From Rhynchospora pubera (taxonomy: Eukaryota > Streptophyta > Magnoliopsida > Poales > Cyperaceae), in the NCBI GenBank assembly GCA_028095005.1, contig CM051460.1, positions 18,833,501 to 18,897,500 of the forward strand: a DNA stretch of 64,000 nucleotides. The letters are read 5' to 3'. The position numbers and the translations under genes are program-made. Position 1 is the first letter of the stretch, and each line of letters opens with the position of its first letter. This document shows positions 11,015 through 22,281 of this stretch, one piece after another. The notes beneath the pieces are model-generated. The model was not told the DNA's origin, ran no database searches, and was given only the letters and a program-made list of their open reading frames with translations.

Positions 11015-11806
11015 ATTAAATTAATGTAATTTTAAGAATTATCTGATCACCGGTTATGAAAGGTAAGTAAATTTAATCAAATATATCAAGATGCATAATT
11101 TGATCAGTTTGTTATGTTTAGTAAATTATTCAATCAGAGAGTATAGAACAATCATGCCACATAAACAAGCGACGCAAGAAATCCCAATTTGCTCGTTTAA
11201 AACTTATTCCACATTGACTCGAGGAAACATTGGTATAATGGTATTGCAAGGCAGCTGCTTGGACCTCGAGTTATTGCGCAAGGGCTGCCGTCATGTGCAA
11301 TAGCCAATAGATAGGGCGCAGTCGAACTAGTCAGCACTCAGCACTCAGCACTCAGCAGGCTCTGCAGACCATTGAGACCAAATGGGCTCACTCTTTGCCT
11401 CTTTCCAGTCATTTTCATTTTTCAACCGTCAAAGGCCTGGCTCGAAGCAGAAATGCAGAATCACAATCGCAAGCTTATAGAAATTGAATCTTCTAGACTA
11501 GATGGCAGAGGGGAAGAAAAAAAACGGTTTGTTACTTTACTTGAGAGTTGAGATCGATTCAAATTTATTCACAATTGAGCTCACTTGATTTGGACTCATG
11601 GCTAATTCAACTCGCTCGAATTTAATTCGAAATTGGCTCGATATAAATTTTCTTAACTAGTTTATAACATTTAGTACCTAAGTCGATATATAATGTTATT
11701 TTTCTAATCTATAAATAGTAATTTTCTTCAAAATCATATTGTAAAATGAATAAAATATTAGTTTATAATTAAAAATAATATAGTGACTAAGAAATATTAA
11801 TAAAAA

Positions 11807-11809
<3 letters not shown>

Positions 11810-11869
<60 letters not shown>
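11810..11869. repeat. (TA)n microsatellite
   Basis: A TA tract in block R copy A, at the position where copies B and C carry a SINE-like sequence instead. Confidence 0.9.
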
Positions 11870-11873
<4 letters not shown>

Positions 11874-12591
11874 TGGTTCAGATCGTTAAGAAACTCTATA
11901 CTGACTTGGTCCGATTCAATAAAATTCAAACTAATTTTAAATCAAATTGGGCTAAGGTCAACTCTTTCAAGCTCGACTCGTTGCCATGCCTAGAGCCCTA
12001 GACCAAGCTTTGACGTTTCTAAGTGGGCTCCAACTGGAAGTTTATTCACAAATAAAACTCACGAATATATTAATTGGTCGAGTGAAGGAAATAGAAAAGC
12101 TGACCAAACCGAGATAATAACCAGAGAAGAGCAATAACAAAATTTCTAGACGGCTTCACACGTAATTACTAGCGGAATTGGGATTCGTTGTTAGCAGTTC
12201 ACATTTCAATATCATTATATATTAACACGATGTAAAAGTAATATAAACTTTGTTAATTTAATTAAGGAACAATCGATTTAAACTTTATTTACATCGAACT
12301 CTAGGAAAAAGGTACAATTTTTTTTTTTTTTGAAGGCCAGGTGGCAAAGTAAAAAGAAAGTACAAATTTAATGTACGTCTTTTTATTTATGTTTCGTTTT
12401 TGGATAACTTCAAATTAAGGTCATTTTTTTATTTCTAACTCAGCATTTGCTATCTTATTTAATAGTACTTTCTTATTGACCCGTTGTTATTAGATTTCGT
12501 ATATCACAGCTACAGTTCGCATTTTTGTTGAAAGTTGCAAATTCAATCGATTGGAGATCTTTTTTTATTTTTTAAATTTGAAATAAGCTAA

Positions 12592-13090
12592 GGGTATGTT
12601 TGGCACTTGCACAGAACACACGTGAAATACGCATTTGCGAACCCACCACTATTAAATAACATTTTTCTTGTTCGCTTCCCCCAATTCGCGTTCTTTCGAA
12701 ATCGGCGAATCCAGAAATACTCTGTTCACTTTTTTTTTTTACTGTTCGCGAGTACTGAAACTAGGGGTGGGCGCGGTATACCGCGAATACGCGAAACCGT
12801 TCCGTTCCGTCCATGTGGAACGTATAATGGAACGAAATTTCATTCCGTTTCGCAAACGGAACGGAAAACGGAATGCAATTCGTGATTCATTTATGTGAAA
12901 TACAGTGTAAATTATACCGTTCCGCTACGTTCCGTCCAAACGGAACGAATACGAATCAGCCGGTACATACTGTTTGTTGAAACGGAACGGAATACGGAAC
13001 GCCTCATTCCGTTTCCGTTTTATACGTTGCCCAGGTCTAACTGAAACGTGTTTGGTTCGGCGCAAATACCCTCCAGTTGCCAAACACACC
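12592..13090. mobile_element. Tourist-like (PIF/Harbinger) MITE carrying a nested hAT MITE
   Basis: The ends are gggtatgtttggcac and, reversed, ggtgtgtttggcaac, flanked by a taa target duplication (12589-12591 and 13091-13093), typical of PIF/Harbinger. Subtracting the hAT element at 12762-13039 and its 8-bp duplication leaves an element of about 210 bp. Overlapping frames at 12607-12898 cross the nested junction and are not genes. Confidence 0.75.
12762..13039. mobile_element. hAT-type MITE with ccgttccg subterminal repeats
   Basis: The ends are taggggtgggc and, reversed, tagacctgggc. The exact 8-bp duplication is actgaaac (12754-12761 and 13040-13047). The interior is dominated by gttccg/cggaac words, as at 2261-2587 and 54055-54362. 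Confidence 0.9.
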
Positions 13091-13358
13091 TAAAAGAATT
13101 TGACTTTCATTTTATCTTTATGAATTTAAGTGTAAATTTAGATTTCAAAATCACAACTATACAGCGAGAAATAACAATATAAAAATTAGAAAAATAACAT
13201 AACAAGACTCAATTTTACAATGCAATCATTAACACCCCTCACAAATAACGAGCAAACATGTGCCAATTAAATTATTAATGTCTCATTTTTATTACCCAAA
13301 AGAAAATTAAAATAAGGTCCTTCAATGAGCCAAAGCCATTTATCCTATAGCTATGTGG

Positions 13359-14157
13359 CTATGCCCTGGCTCGAAGCGCTCTACCATACTCTTCTAGCCT
13401 CTCTACACTTGGAAGAACCTTGTTAACGTAATCCACAGTGAGAATGCGTTTTTCCCATTGGACTAGGAATGGCACCTTTGCTTCATCAAGCAGCTTGGCC
13501 CCAGAGATTTTCTCTAAAACTCTGATCCAGACAGTGAAGGAACCCAAAATAATATCAAGATAACCAATGGAATCTCCACCAAAGAAGTCTTTTCCAGCAG
13601 AGTAGTTCTTGAAAGCTCCTTCCAATGTCTCTAATGCAGCATGAGTATCTGCAATTTTTTCTGTCATTGCCACCTCTGTTGCAGCCATCAGAATGCCTCT
13701 AAGTGAAGCTTGTAGCTGCCCAAATATTTGGAATTAATCTCCGATAAATTCATAGCTTTTGTTATTGTAGAATACAACTTTTTTTATATAAAAAAAATGT
13801 CTGCGAACAATATCTAGTAATTTAATTGTTTACCTTGTCATCAATATACACTGCCCAGAAGCGAGCAATGGCGCGTTCATAGGGAGTAGGAGGAAGCAGA
13901 GGAGGCCCAGTCTTGGACCAGTTCTCATCAATGTACTGCAAAATCACCAAGGATTCGCAAATGCTCCTGTCGCCATGGATGAGAACTGGGACTTTCTTGT
14001 AAATAGGGTTGTGTTTGAGAAGAAGCTCACTTTTGTTGTTGAAAACATCCTGCTCAATGTACTCGTAACTCAGCCCCTTCTGTTCTAGTATCATTTTAAC
14101 CCTGATTACAAACGGGCTTGGCCATGTTCCTAACAGCTTGATTTCTCCTTCTACCAT
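13359..14157 (-). CDS. GSTU: Tau-class glutathione S-transferase, intact (GSTU gene 2)
   Basis: Exons 14157-13834 (108 codons) and 13715-13359 (118 codons plus stop) flank a 118-bp phase-0 gt...ag intron after YIDDK, giving 226 aa. I chose the start at 14157 (MVEGEIKLLG) because it aligns with gene 1; an in-frame ATG 11 codons upstream (14190) is possible. TWPSPFVIR provides the catalytic serine (Ser14), and KKVPVLIHG and CESLVILQYIDE provide the glutathione-site residues. The C-terminal domain contains FFGGDSIGYLDIILGS. It is shorter than gene 1 at the C terminus, ending RALRARA. The promoter and 5' flank are shared with gene 1 (block R), so the two probably respond to similar signals, at least at first after duplication. 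Confidence 0.95.
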
Positions 14158-14222
14158 TTTAGCTTGAGGAATTAAGGCTATGTTGTGCAATTGATATTGT
14201 CTCAGTCTTTATTCATCTGGGG

Positions 14223-14230
14223 CTTAAATA
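14223..14230 (-). promoter_or_regulatory. TATA-like box of GSTU gene 2
   Basis: TATTTAAG on the minus strand about 66 bp before the ATG, same position as in gene 1. Confidence 0.6.
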
Positions 14231-15360
14231 GTCATATGTGAAGTGTCGGAATTTTTATATTATCTAAACTCGTCAATCGTCAGCAATGAACCTTGAAAGA
14301 AAAATAAATAAATAAAAAATTCGTAAGCAATGAAGGCACCTACTTAGATCCAAGAAAGAGGCGGATTTGTTTGTGGATCGACTCTGTTAACAAAGATGTA
14401 AGTTGCACTTTTAAAAATTTTGGAAAATATTTTGACCAGGGAGCATGTTATCATTGGTTACGAGCCAGAACAATTAAATTAATTTAATTACCGTGGCAAA
14501 TATCAAATTGATTATCATAATTAATACCTAATTAAGTTGTAAAACTATTTTTGGCGATTCCTAGTTCACGTATGAAATTAATTAATTATGTAATGTTAAG
14601 AATTATCTGATCACCGGTTATTAAAGATAAGTAAAATTAATTAAATATATCAAGATGTATAATTTGATCAATTTGTTATGATTAGTAAATTATTAAATCA
14701 GAGAGTATAGAACAATCATGCCACATAAACAAGCGACGCAAGAAATCCCAATTTGCTCGTTTAAAACTTCTCCTTGTATTCCACATTGACTCGAGGAAAC
14801 ATTGGTACAATGGTATTGCAAAGCAGCTGCTTGGAGATCAATCCTGGAGTAATTGGCTTATTGCGCAAGGGCTGCCGTCATATGCAATAGAAAGGGCTCA
14901 GTCGAACTAGTCAGCACTTAGCAGGCTCTACAGACTCTTCCCAGTCATTTTCAATCGTCAAAAGTCCTGGCTGGAAGCAGATTCACAATCGCAAGCTTAT
15001 ATTGAAAGTTTGAAATAGAAGTTGCTAGACTAGAGATGGCCGGGAAAAAAAAATGGCTTGTTACTTAGAGATCGATTCAAATTTATTCAAAATTAATCTC
15101 GTTTAATTTGGACTCATAGCTAATTCAAATCGCTCGAACTTAATTCGAAATTGGCTCGATATAAATTTTATCAACTAATTTATTACATTTAGTACCTAAG
15201 TCGATATATAATGTTATTTTTTGTAATCTATGAATAGTAATTTTCGTCAAAATCTTATTGTAAAATGAATAAAAATATTAGTTTATAATTAAAAATAATA
15301 TAGTAACTAAGAAATATTAATTAATTTGTACTTGTTCAAAAAATATTAATTAATTAATTT

Positions 15361-15490
15361 GAACGTGGTAGTCTAGATTGTTAGTGACTCGGCCGTTATC
15401 TTAGAGGTAACGGATTCAATTTCCGCTGGACGTGGAAAGAGGGATAAATTCTATTTCACAGTGGGCTATATATATGCCTATAAAATAAAT
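15361..15490 (+). mobile_element. tRNA-derived SINE-like sequence (block R copy B)
   Basis: A box-A-like tagtctagattgttagtg is followed, about 30 nt later, by a box-B-like ggattcaatttcc. Related copies lie at 17128-17258 and, inverted, at 19965-20065 (gttagtgg...ggattcaattctcgctgga). No clear target duplication was found. It is absent from copy A. Confidence 0.55.
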
Positions 15491-15660
15491 GATCTTATTT
15501 CGATAAAATTCTAACTAATTTCAAATCAAATTGGGCTATAATATAAAAAAAGAGAGTGGTATTTTGAGAAGAAATCTGAAAATTCGGGGAGCAAAATCAG
15601 GAGTTTGAACTTTCGGTGACAAATTCTGTATTTTCTCATTTCTGAGGGGTACAGAAAAAT

Positions 15661-17440
15661 TAAATATATAGCAGTAAATGAATCATAGGATGTTAGCATA
15701 GTGAGATATTTTTTTTTTCGATATTTTGGCATGATTTGTTCACATCAGATGCCCCCGCAAAATAAATATATAAAATTATAAGCTTGAAAATATTTATAAA
15801 ATCAACAGCCTTTATATTTGCCTTCTGGCTCGGTTATTCCCCTTGGCAATGCTCTCAAATTAAGAAGTCCGAATGTAATTAATTTGATTGGAGACTAAAT
15901 ATGCTCGACGAATAATTGCAAATTTTGAAGAAAGATTAATCCTTTCACAATCAATGTTTTTCCCTTTTTCAAAAGAAGGATTTTTTTTTTCATTTATTAG
16001 ATGTCATCGTTATTTGACTATCAACTACTATGACAGTAAAACCACTATGCAAAACTGTATTATGAGTATATCACATAGCACGGGTAATTTTGCAAAGCAA
16101 ACTTTATTTCACCCACTAAAATAACACGCACATATGTGGCAATTATTATTATTTTTTTTAAAATTTGATATTTTTTAAGATAAATTGGGTCAAGTCTTCC
16201 TACTTATTTTTTAAATTAAAAATCTATAAAAAAAATTTCAAACCGGGTTTCGAACATTGAATGCTAAAGTTTTAAAAAATTTGACATTGAAAGCTAAATT
16301 TAACGGCTACTAATAATAATAATAATAATAATAAAAAAGATGGCAAGAAACATCTAAAAAGTAATCTGATCACCGTTATTAAAGATAAGTAAAATTAATT
16401 AAAGATGTATAATTTGATCAATTTGTTATGATTTGTAAATTATTCAATCAGAGAGTATAGAACAATCATGCCACAAAAATAAGCGACTCAAGAAATCCCA
16501 ATTTGCTCGTTTAAAACTTCTCCTTGTATTCCACATTGACTCGAGGAAACATTGGTACAATGGTATTGCAAGGCAGCTGCTTGGTGATCAATCCTGGAGT
16601 TATTGCGCAAGGGCTGCCGTCATATGCAATAGAAAGGGCTCAGTCGAACTAGTCAGCACTTAGCACTTAGCAGGCTCTACAGACCGAATGGGCTCTACAG
16701 ACTCTTTCCAGTCATTTTCAATCGTCAAAAGTCCTGGCTCGAAACAGATTCACAATCGCAAGCTTATATTGAAAATTTGAAATAGAAGTTGCTAGACTAG
16801 AGATGGCCCGAAAAAAAAAATGGCTTGTTACTTAGAGATCGATTCAAATTTATTCAAAATTAAGCTCGTTTAATTTGGACTCATAGCTAATTCAAATCGC
16901 CCGAACTTAATTCGAAATTGGCTCGATATAAATTTTATTAACTAATTTATTACATTTAGTACCTAAGTCGATATATAATGTTATTTTTTCTAATCTATGA
17001 ATAGTAATTTTCTTCAAAATCTTATTGTAAAATGAATAAAAATATTAGTTTATAATTAAAAGTAATATAGTAACTAAGAAATATTAATTAATTTGTACTT
17101 GTTGAAAAAATATTAATTAATTAATTTGAACGTGGGAGTCTAGATGGTTAGTGACTCTGCCGTTATCTTAGAGGTAACGGATTCAATTTCCGCTGGACGT
17201 GAAAAGAGGGATAAATTCTATTTCACAGTAGGCTATATATATGCCTATAAAATAAATGACCTTATTTCGATAAAATTCTAACTAATTTCAAATCAAATTG
17301 GGTAAGATCAACTCTTTCAAGCTCGACTCGTTGTCATAGACGGTCTAGACCAAGCTTTGACGGTCCTAAGTGGGCTCCAACAGGAAGTTTATTCGCAAAT
17401 CGCAATAAAAATTCACGATATATAGGGCTGAAAATAGAAG
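15661..17440. repeat. Segmental duplication copy C: blocks L and R joined, GSTU gene missing
   Basis: 15661-16363 matches block L (8311-9114). It runs without a break into 16364 onward (atctgatcacc), which matches block R from 11041 and 14604. The region equivalent to 9115-11040, meaning the whole GSTU gene and proximal promoter, is absent. The rest matches copies A and B up to the (tcaagctcgactcgttg) and gtgggctccaac landmarks near 17310-17390. Confidence 0.85.
17128..17258 (+). mobile_element. tRNA-derived SINE-like sequence (copy C)
   Basis: Nearly identical to 15361-15490, at the same place in block R; it shows the better box A (tagatggttagtg). Its presence in B and C but not A orders the duplications. 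Confidence 0.55.
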
Positions 17441-17454
17441 TCATTTTAACCGTT

Positions 17455-17690
17455 TTTAGAAAATCATTAATCTAATTAGTTCTGAACCGTTCAAAAACAG
17501 CAGTTTTTAAAAATCTGAAATAAATACTTAAAAATTTCGAAAAAATATAAAATTTTGTCTGCATGGAGAATTCGATAGGGAGATCATATTAGACGATTTG
17601 GATTGGTCGTTTTGAACTTAATTTCGAAATTTTGAGTGCGACTCACGGACGCTTTGGTGAGTTGAAACTCACCATAGCAAAACTCTCTCT
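17455..17690. mobile_element. Truncated foldback MITE, gtgagtcgcgac family
   Basis: Only the core and right arm remain: cgaaaaaatataaaatttt, the neck gatttggattggtcgttttga and the end ggtgagttgaaactcaccatagcaaaactc. The left arm is missing. The solo LTR inserted 5 bp beyond its right end. Confidence 0.75.
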
Positions 17691-17695
17691 CTATA

Positions 17696-19196
17696 TGTTG
17701 TACTAAACGTCTCTAGGTTTGTCGATTACAAAACAATATCATTTGGCATTTAACAATCTTCTTTGAGTTTTATAGGAAGAAGATACAATTTATGAGGACT
17801 TGGATAAAAGCTTTAAGAAAGATCAAGATCAAGTCTTTAGAGAGCTTGTAGGCTAGTTTAGACTAGGATAGAAGGTATACTTTAGTCCTTGTTTATCCTT
17901 GAAATGGTCTAGATAGCGAAAAGCTCAATAAACCAGCAAAATCCTGTTTTCAGTGACCTAGCGTCGTACAACGCTAGATAGTGGCACACAACGCTAGAAC
18001 AGCTAAATTCATACTTTTGTGAATCAACGTTGCACAACGCTATATAGAGTTAGGCAACGCTGATTCACAACGTTGTACAACGCTCAGTAGTGTTGTACAA
18101 CGCTGCAGTTAAAAAACTTGGAAAATTTCCTGAGTACCATCGTGCAACGCCATATAGCGTTGCACAACGCCACAAAAATCCCAAGTTAGCTGGCTGTTCA
18201 GACAGCGCTGTCCCATGTAAACAGTCGTTTTTACATGCAAAGTTGCGGGTAACGTTAGCCAACGTCTTTCAGCGTTGGATAACGTTAGCGTTGTGTGACG
18301 GTATATAGAGTTGTACAACGCTCTGTTGAATCTGTCAGAGTTGTTCCTTTTGTCTCCCTTTAACGTTGTGTAACGTCATTCAGTGGCAAGCAACGCTCTG
18401 ACAATTTCCAACGGAATTGTCGGAGCTTTCCTTTGGTTATACACTCCTTCGTTGTGCGACGGCAAATAGCGTTGCACAACGCTCTGACAGACCAACGGCT
18501 ATATTAAAGAGCCGTTAGAATTTACAACGGTCATATTCCAGCGTTGTATAACGCTAATCAGCGTTGTACAACGCTGTGGCCTGTTTTTGCTGGGGAACTG
18601 CTCATTTCGAGCCCTATATATATCCACCCCTTGTTCTCTCTCCAACTAACGAGTTAGAGAGCTTCACTTTGCAAAATTAGACCAGAATTGAGCCTTTGAG
18701 CATAGGGATACTCTCCCACTTGAGCTTTTCATAGCTAGACCATCTTGAGAGATTTAGTAGCCTCAAACACCACCGCCCCGACGTTGTCGCTAGGTGTAGG
18801 TTGGAATAGGTTGAGAGCTCTTCTCCTTTGAGGTCGTTGTGCCATTCGAGTTAGGCCGATCCGCCTCGAGTGTCCTTGTGACGAGGTGATTCGGTTCGAA
18901 GTTGTAGTCCCGTTCGTTGTGGAATTGAACGGAGCGCGCCCTTGTGTGGTAGCGAAACTCCCGGAGACGTACGACTAAGGCTAGCATTTCCTAGCGGGTC
19001 GGAACTCCGTAATCATACCGAGTGTTCAATTTCTCTCTCTCTTTTTCTCTTTATTATCTTGCTATACTTGAATTGCTTGTGTGCTTGCTTGTATTGGGTA
19101 CCAATTGAATTGTGTTAGGGTAGTTCATACCAAACCGGTCTAAAACCTTAATTGCTTCCGCTAAACCTTGATTAAGCCGCCCCCTTAGGGACAACA
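17696..19196. mobile_element. Solo LTR, Sirevirus (Ty1/copia) type, 1501 bp
   Basis: It starts TGTTGT and ends ACAACA, with an exact 5-bp target duplication ctata (17691-17695 and 19197-19201). There is no internal retrotransposon sequence on either side, so this is a single LTR left by recombination. A TATA box (18615-18622) is followed by a T/C-rich leader. Upstream of it lies an array of acaacgct/agcgttgt palindromes (17960-18580). TGTTG...CAACA ends, a length above 1 kb and palindrome arrays in U3 are known traits of Sireviruses; the lineage call is inference. Confidence 0.85.
17960..18580. repeat. Array of gcgttgtacaacgc palindromes in LTR U3
   Basis: About fifteen full or half copies of the 16-bp palindrome AGCGTTGTACAACGCT and variants (tgcacaacgc, taacgttg, ggcaacgct) occur at irregular 20-60-bp spacing, all upstream of the LTR TATA box. 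Spacers are neither constant nor unique, so it is not a CRISPR-like array. Probable cis-regulatory repeats. Confidence 0.85.
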
Positions 19197-19201
19197 CTAT
19201 A

Positions 19202-19573
19202 TATATATATGATAACTAACAAATAATTAACAATTTTTTATTTGACAATTATGTTAATTAATAAATAATAATTTGATTATCAAATATATTAAATTTAGTT
19301 TAGGTACATTGTGAATTAATTATATATGACAGTTTGCAAATTTTTTGATTTATTAAGTACCAGCAAATAAATTATTAATATTTCAAACGGATTGACGTGT
19401 AGCTAATGAAACCTTTAAATTATTTTGAATTTGATACTATGTTGTACTTTAATCACCTAAATCCCATCCTTAAAATCATTTATAGTTATTTATGGTATGC
19501 ACTACTGGTTTGGAGGAAGGGTTTTGCGATCGAGGTTTGGCTTTGTAGCCATCTCGGATTCGGGAAGGTGAGG
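19202..19573. other. AT-rich sequence without recognised features
   Basis: Begins with TA repeats at the solo-LTR junction; no coding or repeat signal seen. Confidence 0.4.
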
Positions 19574-19581
19574 CTTATTAC

Positions 19582-19887
19582 CAGGGCTGTCTAATATGGT
19601 GAAATGGCACGGTATTATCCTCTATCGGTATCGTGTTATTTAAAAACGGTATGAAATCGGTATGTCATTTATCGTTTTGTTTGTTAAACAAAAAAAGATT
19701 TGTGTCATTAACCGTTCCACTTCAGAAATTACACATAAAGCAATTTAAAATGAGGTTGAAACGGTATAACAAGCTGTTCCACATACCGTTTCGTTTAGAT
19801 CACGTTATAATTTTTTATGTCACAAACCGTTCCATTTCAGCCGAAACGTGGTAGCAAAACGATAAACGAGTACCGTTGACAGGTCCA
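19582..19887. mobile_element. hAT-type MITE with cggtat/gttcca subterminal words
   Basis: The ends are cagggctgtct and, reversed, tggacctgtca. The exact 8-bp duplication is cttattac (19574-19581 and 19888-19895). The interior has repeated cggtat, accgttcca and gaaacggta words. No coding capacity. Confidence 0.88.
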
Positions 19888-19964
19888 CTTATTACTCTAC
19901 ATTGGAAACTAGATATTGGGAGTTCTTATTCATTTTTCTCCTGACAGGTCTAAATCCGTCACCA

Positions 19965-20065
19965 GGTCTAAATCTATATAATTACTTCTCCAGCGAGAAT
20001 TGAATCCGTCACCTCAAGAAGAACAGCAAAACCACTAACCAACTGTGCTGAACTGCACATTCTGT
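19965..20065 (-). mobile_element. tRNA-derived SINE-like sequence, minus strand
   Basis: On the minus strand, box-A-like cagcacagttggttagtgg is followed by box-B-like gacggattcaattctcg. It shares gttagtg and ggattcaatt.tcgctgga with the sequences at 15361 and 17128. Confidence 0.55.
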
Positions 20066-20454
20066 CGCCTCCCATTTTATTCTGTGTTACTTCTTATCTA
20101 GAACAAAGTAAACTTACCTGGTCATGTTCGACCATCTATTTTTCATCCAACCTCTTCTCCACTCCACCTGTTATTTCAATTTTGGAGCGCAACTTTAGTG
20201 TCACTAACCATATACTTCTTTTCGGAAATTGCTTTCCATCATCCCATAGATTTTATCATTCTCATCATCCCCAAATCTTCATTAATTATCTAACATATCT
20301 TCATTAATAAGAAAGTCTAAGGGATGATGAAATCATCCCATTCATCCTCATTGCAAATCCAACGTCATCCCATCATCCCATATCTACTCCCAGTATATAA
20401 TTCATTGAAATTCCGAACCGTAACATTTAATAACAAAATATACAAATTCAATAT

Positions 20455-20745
20455 TTGTAACTGTTGAAGTTATATATATAATTGTTGAAGTTATATTTGT
20501 AATTGTTGAAGTTAAAATATGTAGCTGTTGAAGTTAAAATATGTAGCTGTTGAAGTTATGTATGTAGCTGAAGTAGTTAATATAAATAATTGTTGTAATT
20601 TAGATACTAACTGTTGTAGTTAATATGAGTAATTGTTATAGTTCTCGTGGGGACCAAAAATAGAAGGGATGGAATGGAGAATAACAGTGGGGACCAAAAT
20701 AGAAAAGAATGGGAGGAAAAAATAGTGGGGACCAAAAATATTCTA
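20455..20745. repeat. Two adjoining short tandem arrays
   Basis: 20455-20642 has about eight units of gttgaagttaaaatatgtagct type (21-25 bp). 20648-20745 has three units beginning gtggggaccaaaaatag (about 40 bp). No gene. Confidence 0.7.
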
Positions 20746-22270
20746 AAAATAGAAAAAATTAAAATGAGTTCCCACTGAGAATGATGGGGATGATGAATTT
20801 TTGGGGTGATCCTTATCACCCCGCTCCTTTTTTTTTCTCAAATTTCAAAATTAACTTAAATAGTGGAATTTTTACGAAATTTTTACCGGCAATAAAAGAT
20901 AATAAAGGGTTAGAGGAAGTATGCCGTAAATGAGGAGATAAAGTTGGGTGTTTAGTAGCTATGTTTGTGTGTTTTCAAGATCATGGGGGTTAGACGTTAC
21001 AGAGAGGACCCAAAAAATATTAAAATAAGAAAGCCGATCGGACATTTTTGGTATCAGCAAAAGTGCCTTATCTAATATGTGGGTGGACTTGAATAGACAA
21101 AAAAAAAAATTATTTCAATGTGTATAAGTTATTCCAATAATGATATTTATTTCGTAGTTTGGTTTCGCATGTTTGCATCTTTTAAAGAAATAATACAACA
21201 TGATACACATTTTTTTGTCCCTCATGCTCTATAGTTGCAACGGAGAAAATGATCATACTTGATATCGGAGACATGTATTTTTCTAAAAAAAAATAATAAA
21301 AGAAAAGTCAAACGATAAATTTAACATATGATATATGTTAAATGCATCTGTGAGTGTAATATGAACACATAAAATACTTCTATTTTGTCACTTTAATCCT
21401 CTAGCAGCCTTTCTTGATATATAACATATTTTTTTTGTACAAGTTACCTCTCTGGATTGATATTATTAGCATTTTATTAGAAATTTACTGCTATTGAATT
21501 TGAAATTACTTTATTAGTAGATAGGAATTTTGTTATCTTAGATGATGTACTTTTGTAATGTTTCTCATTAGCAATAAAATAGCAATTATCTAATGTTATA
21601 TACTTCTTAAGTGATACAGGATCATTTTACTTTCCTGCGTGAATGACAATGTCTCCATGTGAAGTACCCTTCACTTTCACACAATGTAATACATTTTTTT
21701 TTAATTATGATTTTTTATTGTTGTTATTCCTCTGTTGTGCAGGCAAAATAAATATTTTTTTTCCTTTTTGTAATTTGCGATGAAGTAGAACACAAACTAA
21801 TAGCAATTGTGAAATTAAAGACTCTTCTTGTCAGTATTAATGCACTGAAAAGAATGGCCAGGTGAAAGATCCAACAAATAGTATGCGGTTACAAGTCTTT
21901 TGAGTTTTGACCGGTAGAAACTTCTTTGCATATAATAAACAGGAAGAGGCTTTCCTTCCCTTGAACTTGTTTGCAAAAGTTACTTTTTTTTAAGGTATTG
22001 CAAAAGTAATTTTTTAACAAACTTTTCCTTTTCTTTGTTAATCGGTACTTGGGTTTTTTTTTTTTTTATCACTGTCCGTAGGCATCCACACCCAACGCAC
22101 AGACACTAATTCAGCCCACCGGCGGTTGGCAATCGGTACTTGGTTGGATGTCAACTAGCAAACAAAACACTCAACGAACACCAAAAAATAAAAAAATAAA
22201 TAAAATGGATGGTATTGATGTAGAAATTAGCATATTTCAATTGAATCAGAGCCTCAGGGGTAGCATAGTC
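20746..22270. other. AT-rich intergenic DNA, nothing recognised
   Basis: Long poly-A/T tracts and short frames only. No splice-delimited coding segment or repeat with clear boundaries was seen. Confidence 0.45.
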
Positions 22271-22281
22271 ATACATATCCA

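Larger units (their letters stand above)
10148..12070. repeat. Segmental duplication block R, copy A (5' flank of GSTU gene 1)
   Basis: The upstream flank of gene 1 is duplicated at 14158-15536 and, for its distal part, at 16364-17440. Shared landmarks are atgccacataaacaagcgacgcaagaaatccc, read as a run near 11155 and 14721, then ggtattgcaagg and gcgcaagggctgccgtcat. Copy A alone carries the MITE at 10633-11014 and a long TA tract. Confidence 0.85.
14158..15536. repeat. Segmental duplication block R, copy B (5' flank of GSTU gene 2)
   Basis: Homologous to 10148-11950, without the MITE present there. It ends abruptly near 15536, where sequence unrelated to copy A begins; copy C starts about 120 bp further on. 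Confidence 0.85.

Noticed and set aside
12607..12898. Frames of 92 and 76 codons
   Set aside because: They run across the border between a Tourist-like MITE and a nested hAT MITE.
17960..18580. Regularly repeated acaacgct words resembling a CRISPR or satellite array
   Set aside because: Spacing is irregular, repeats are palindromic and the block lies inside a solo LTR with exact TGTTGT...ACAACA borders and a 5-bp duplication.
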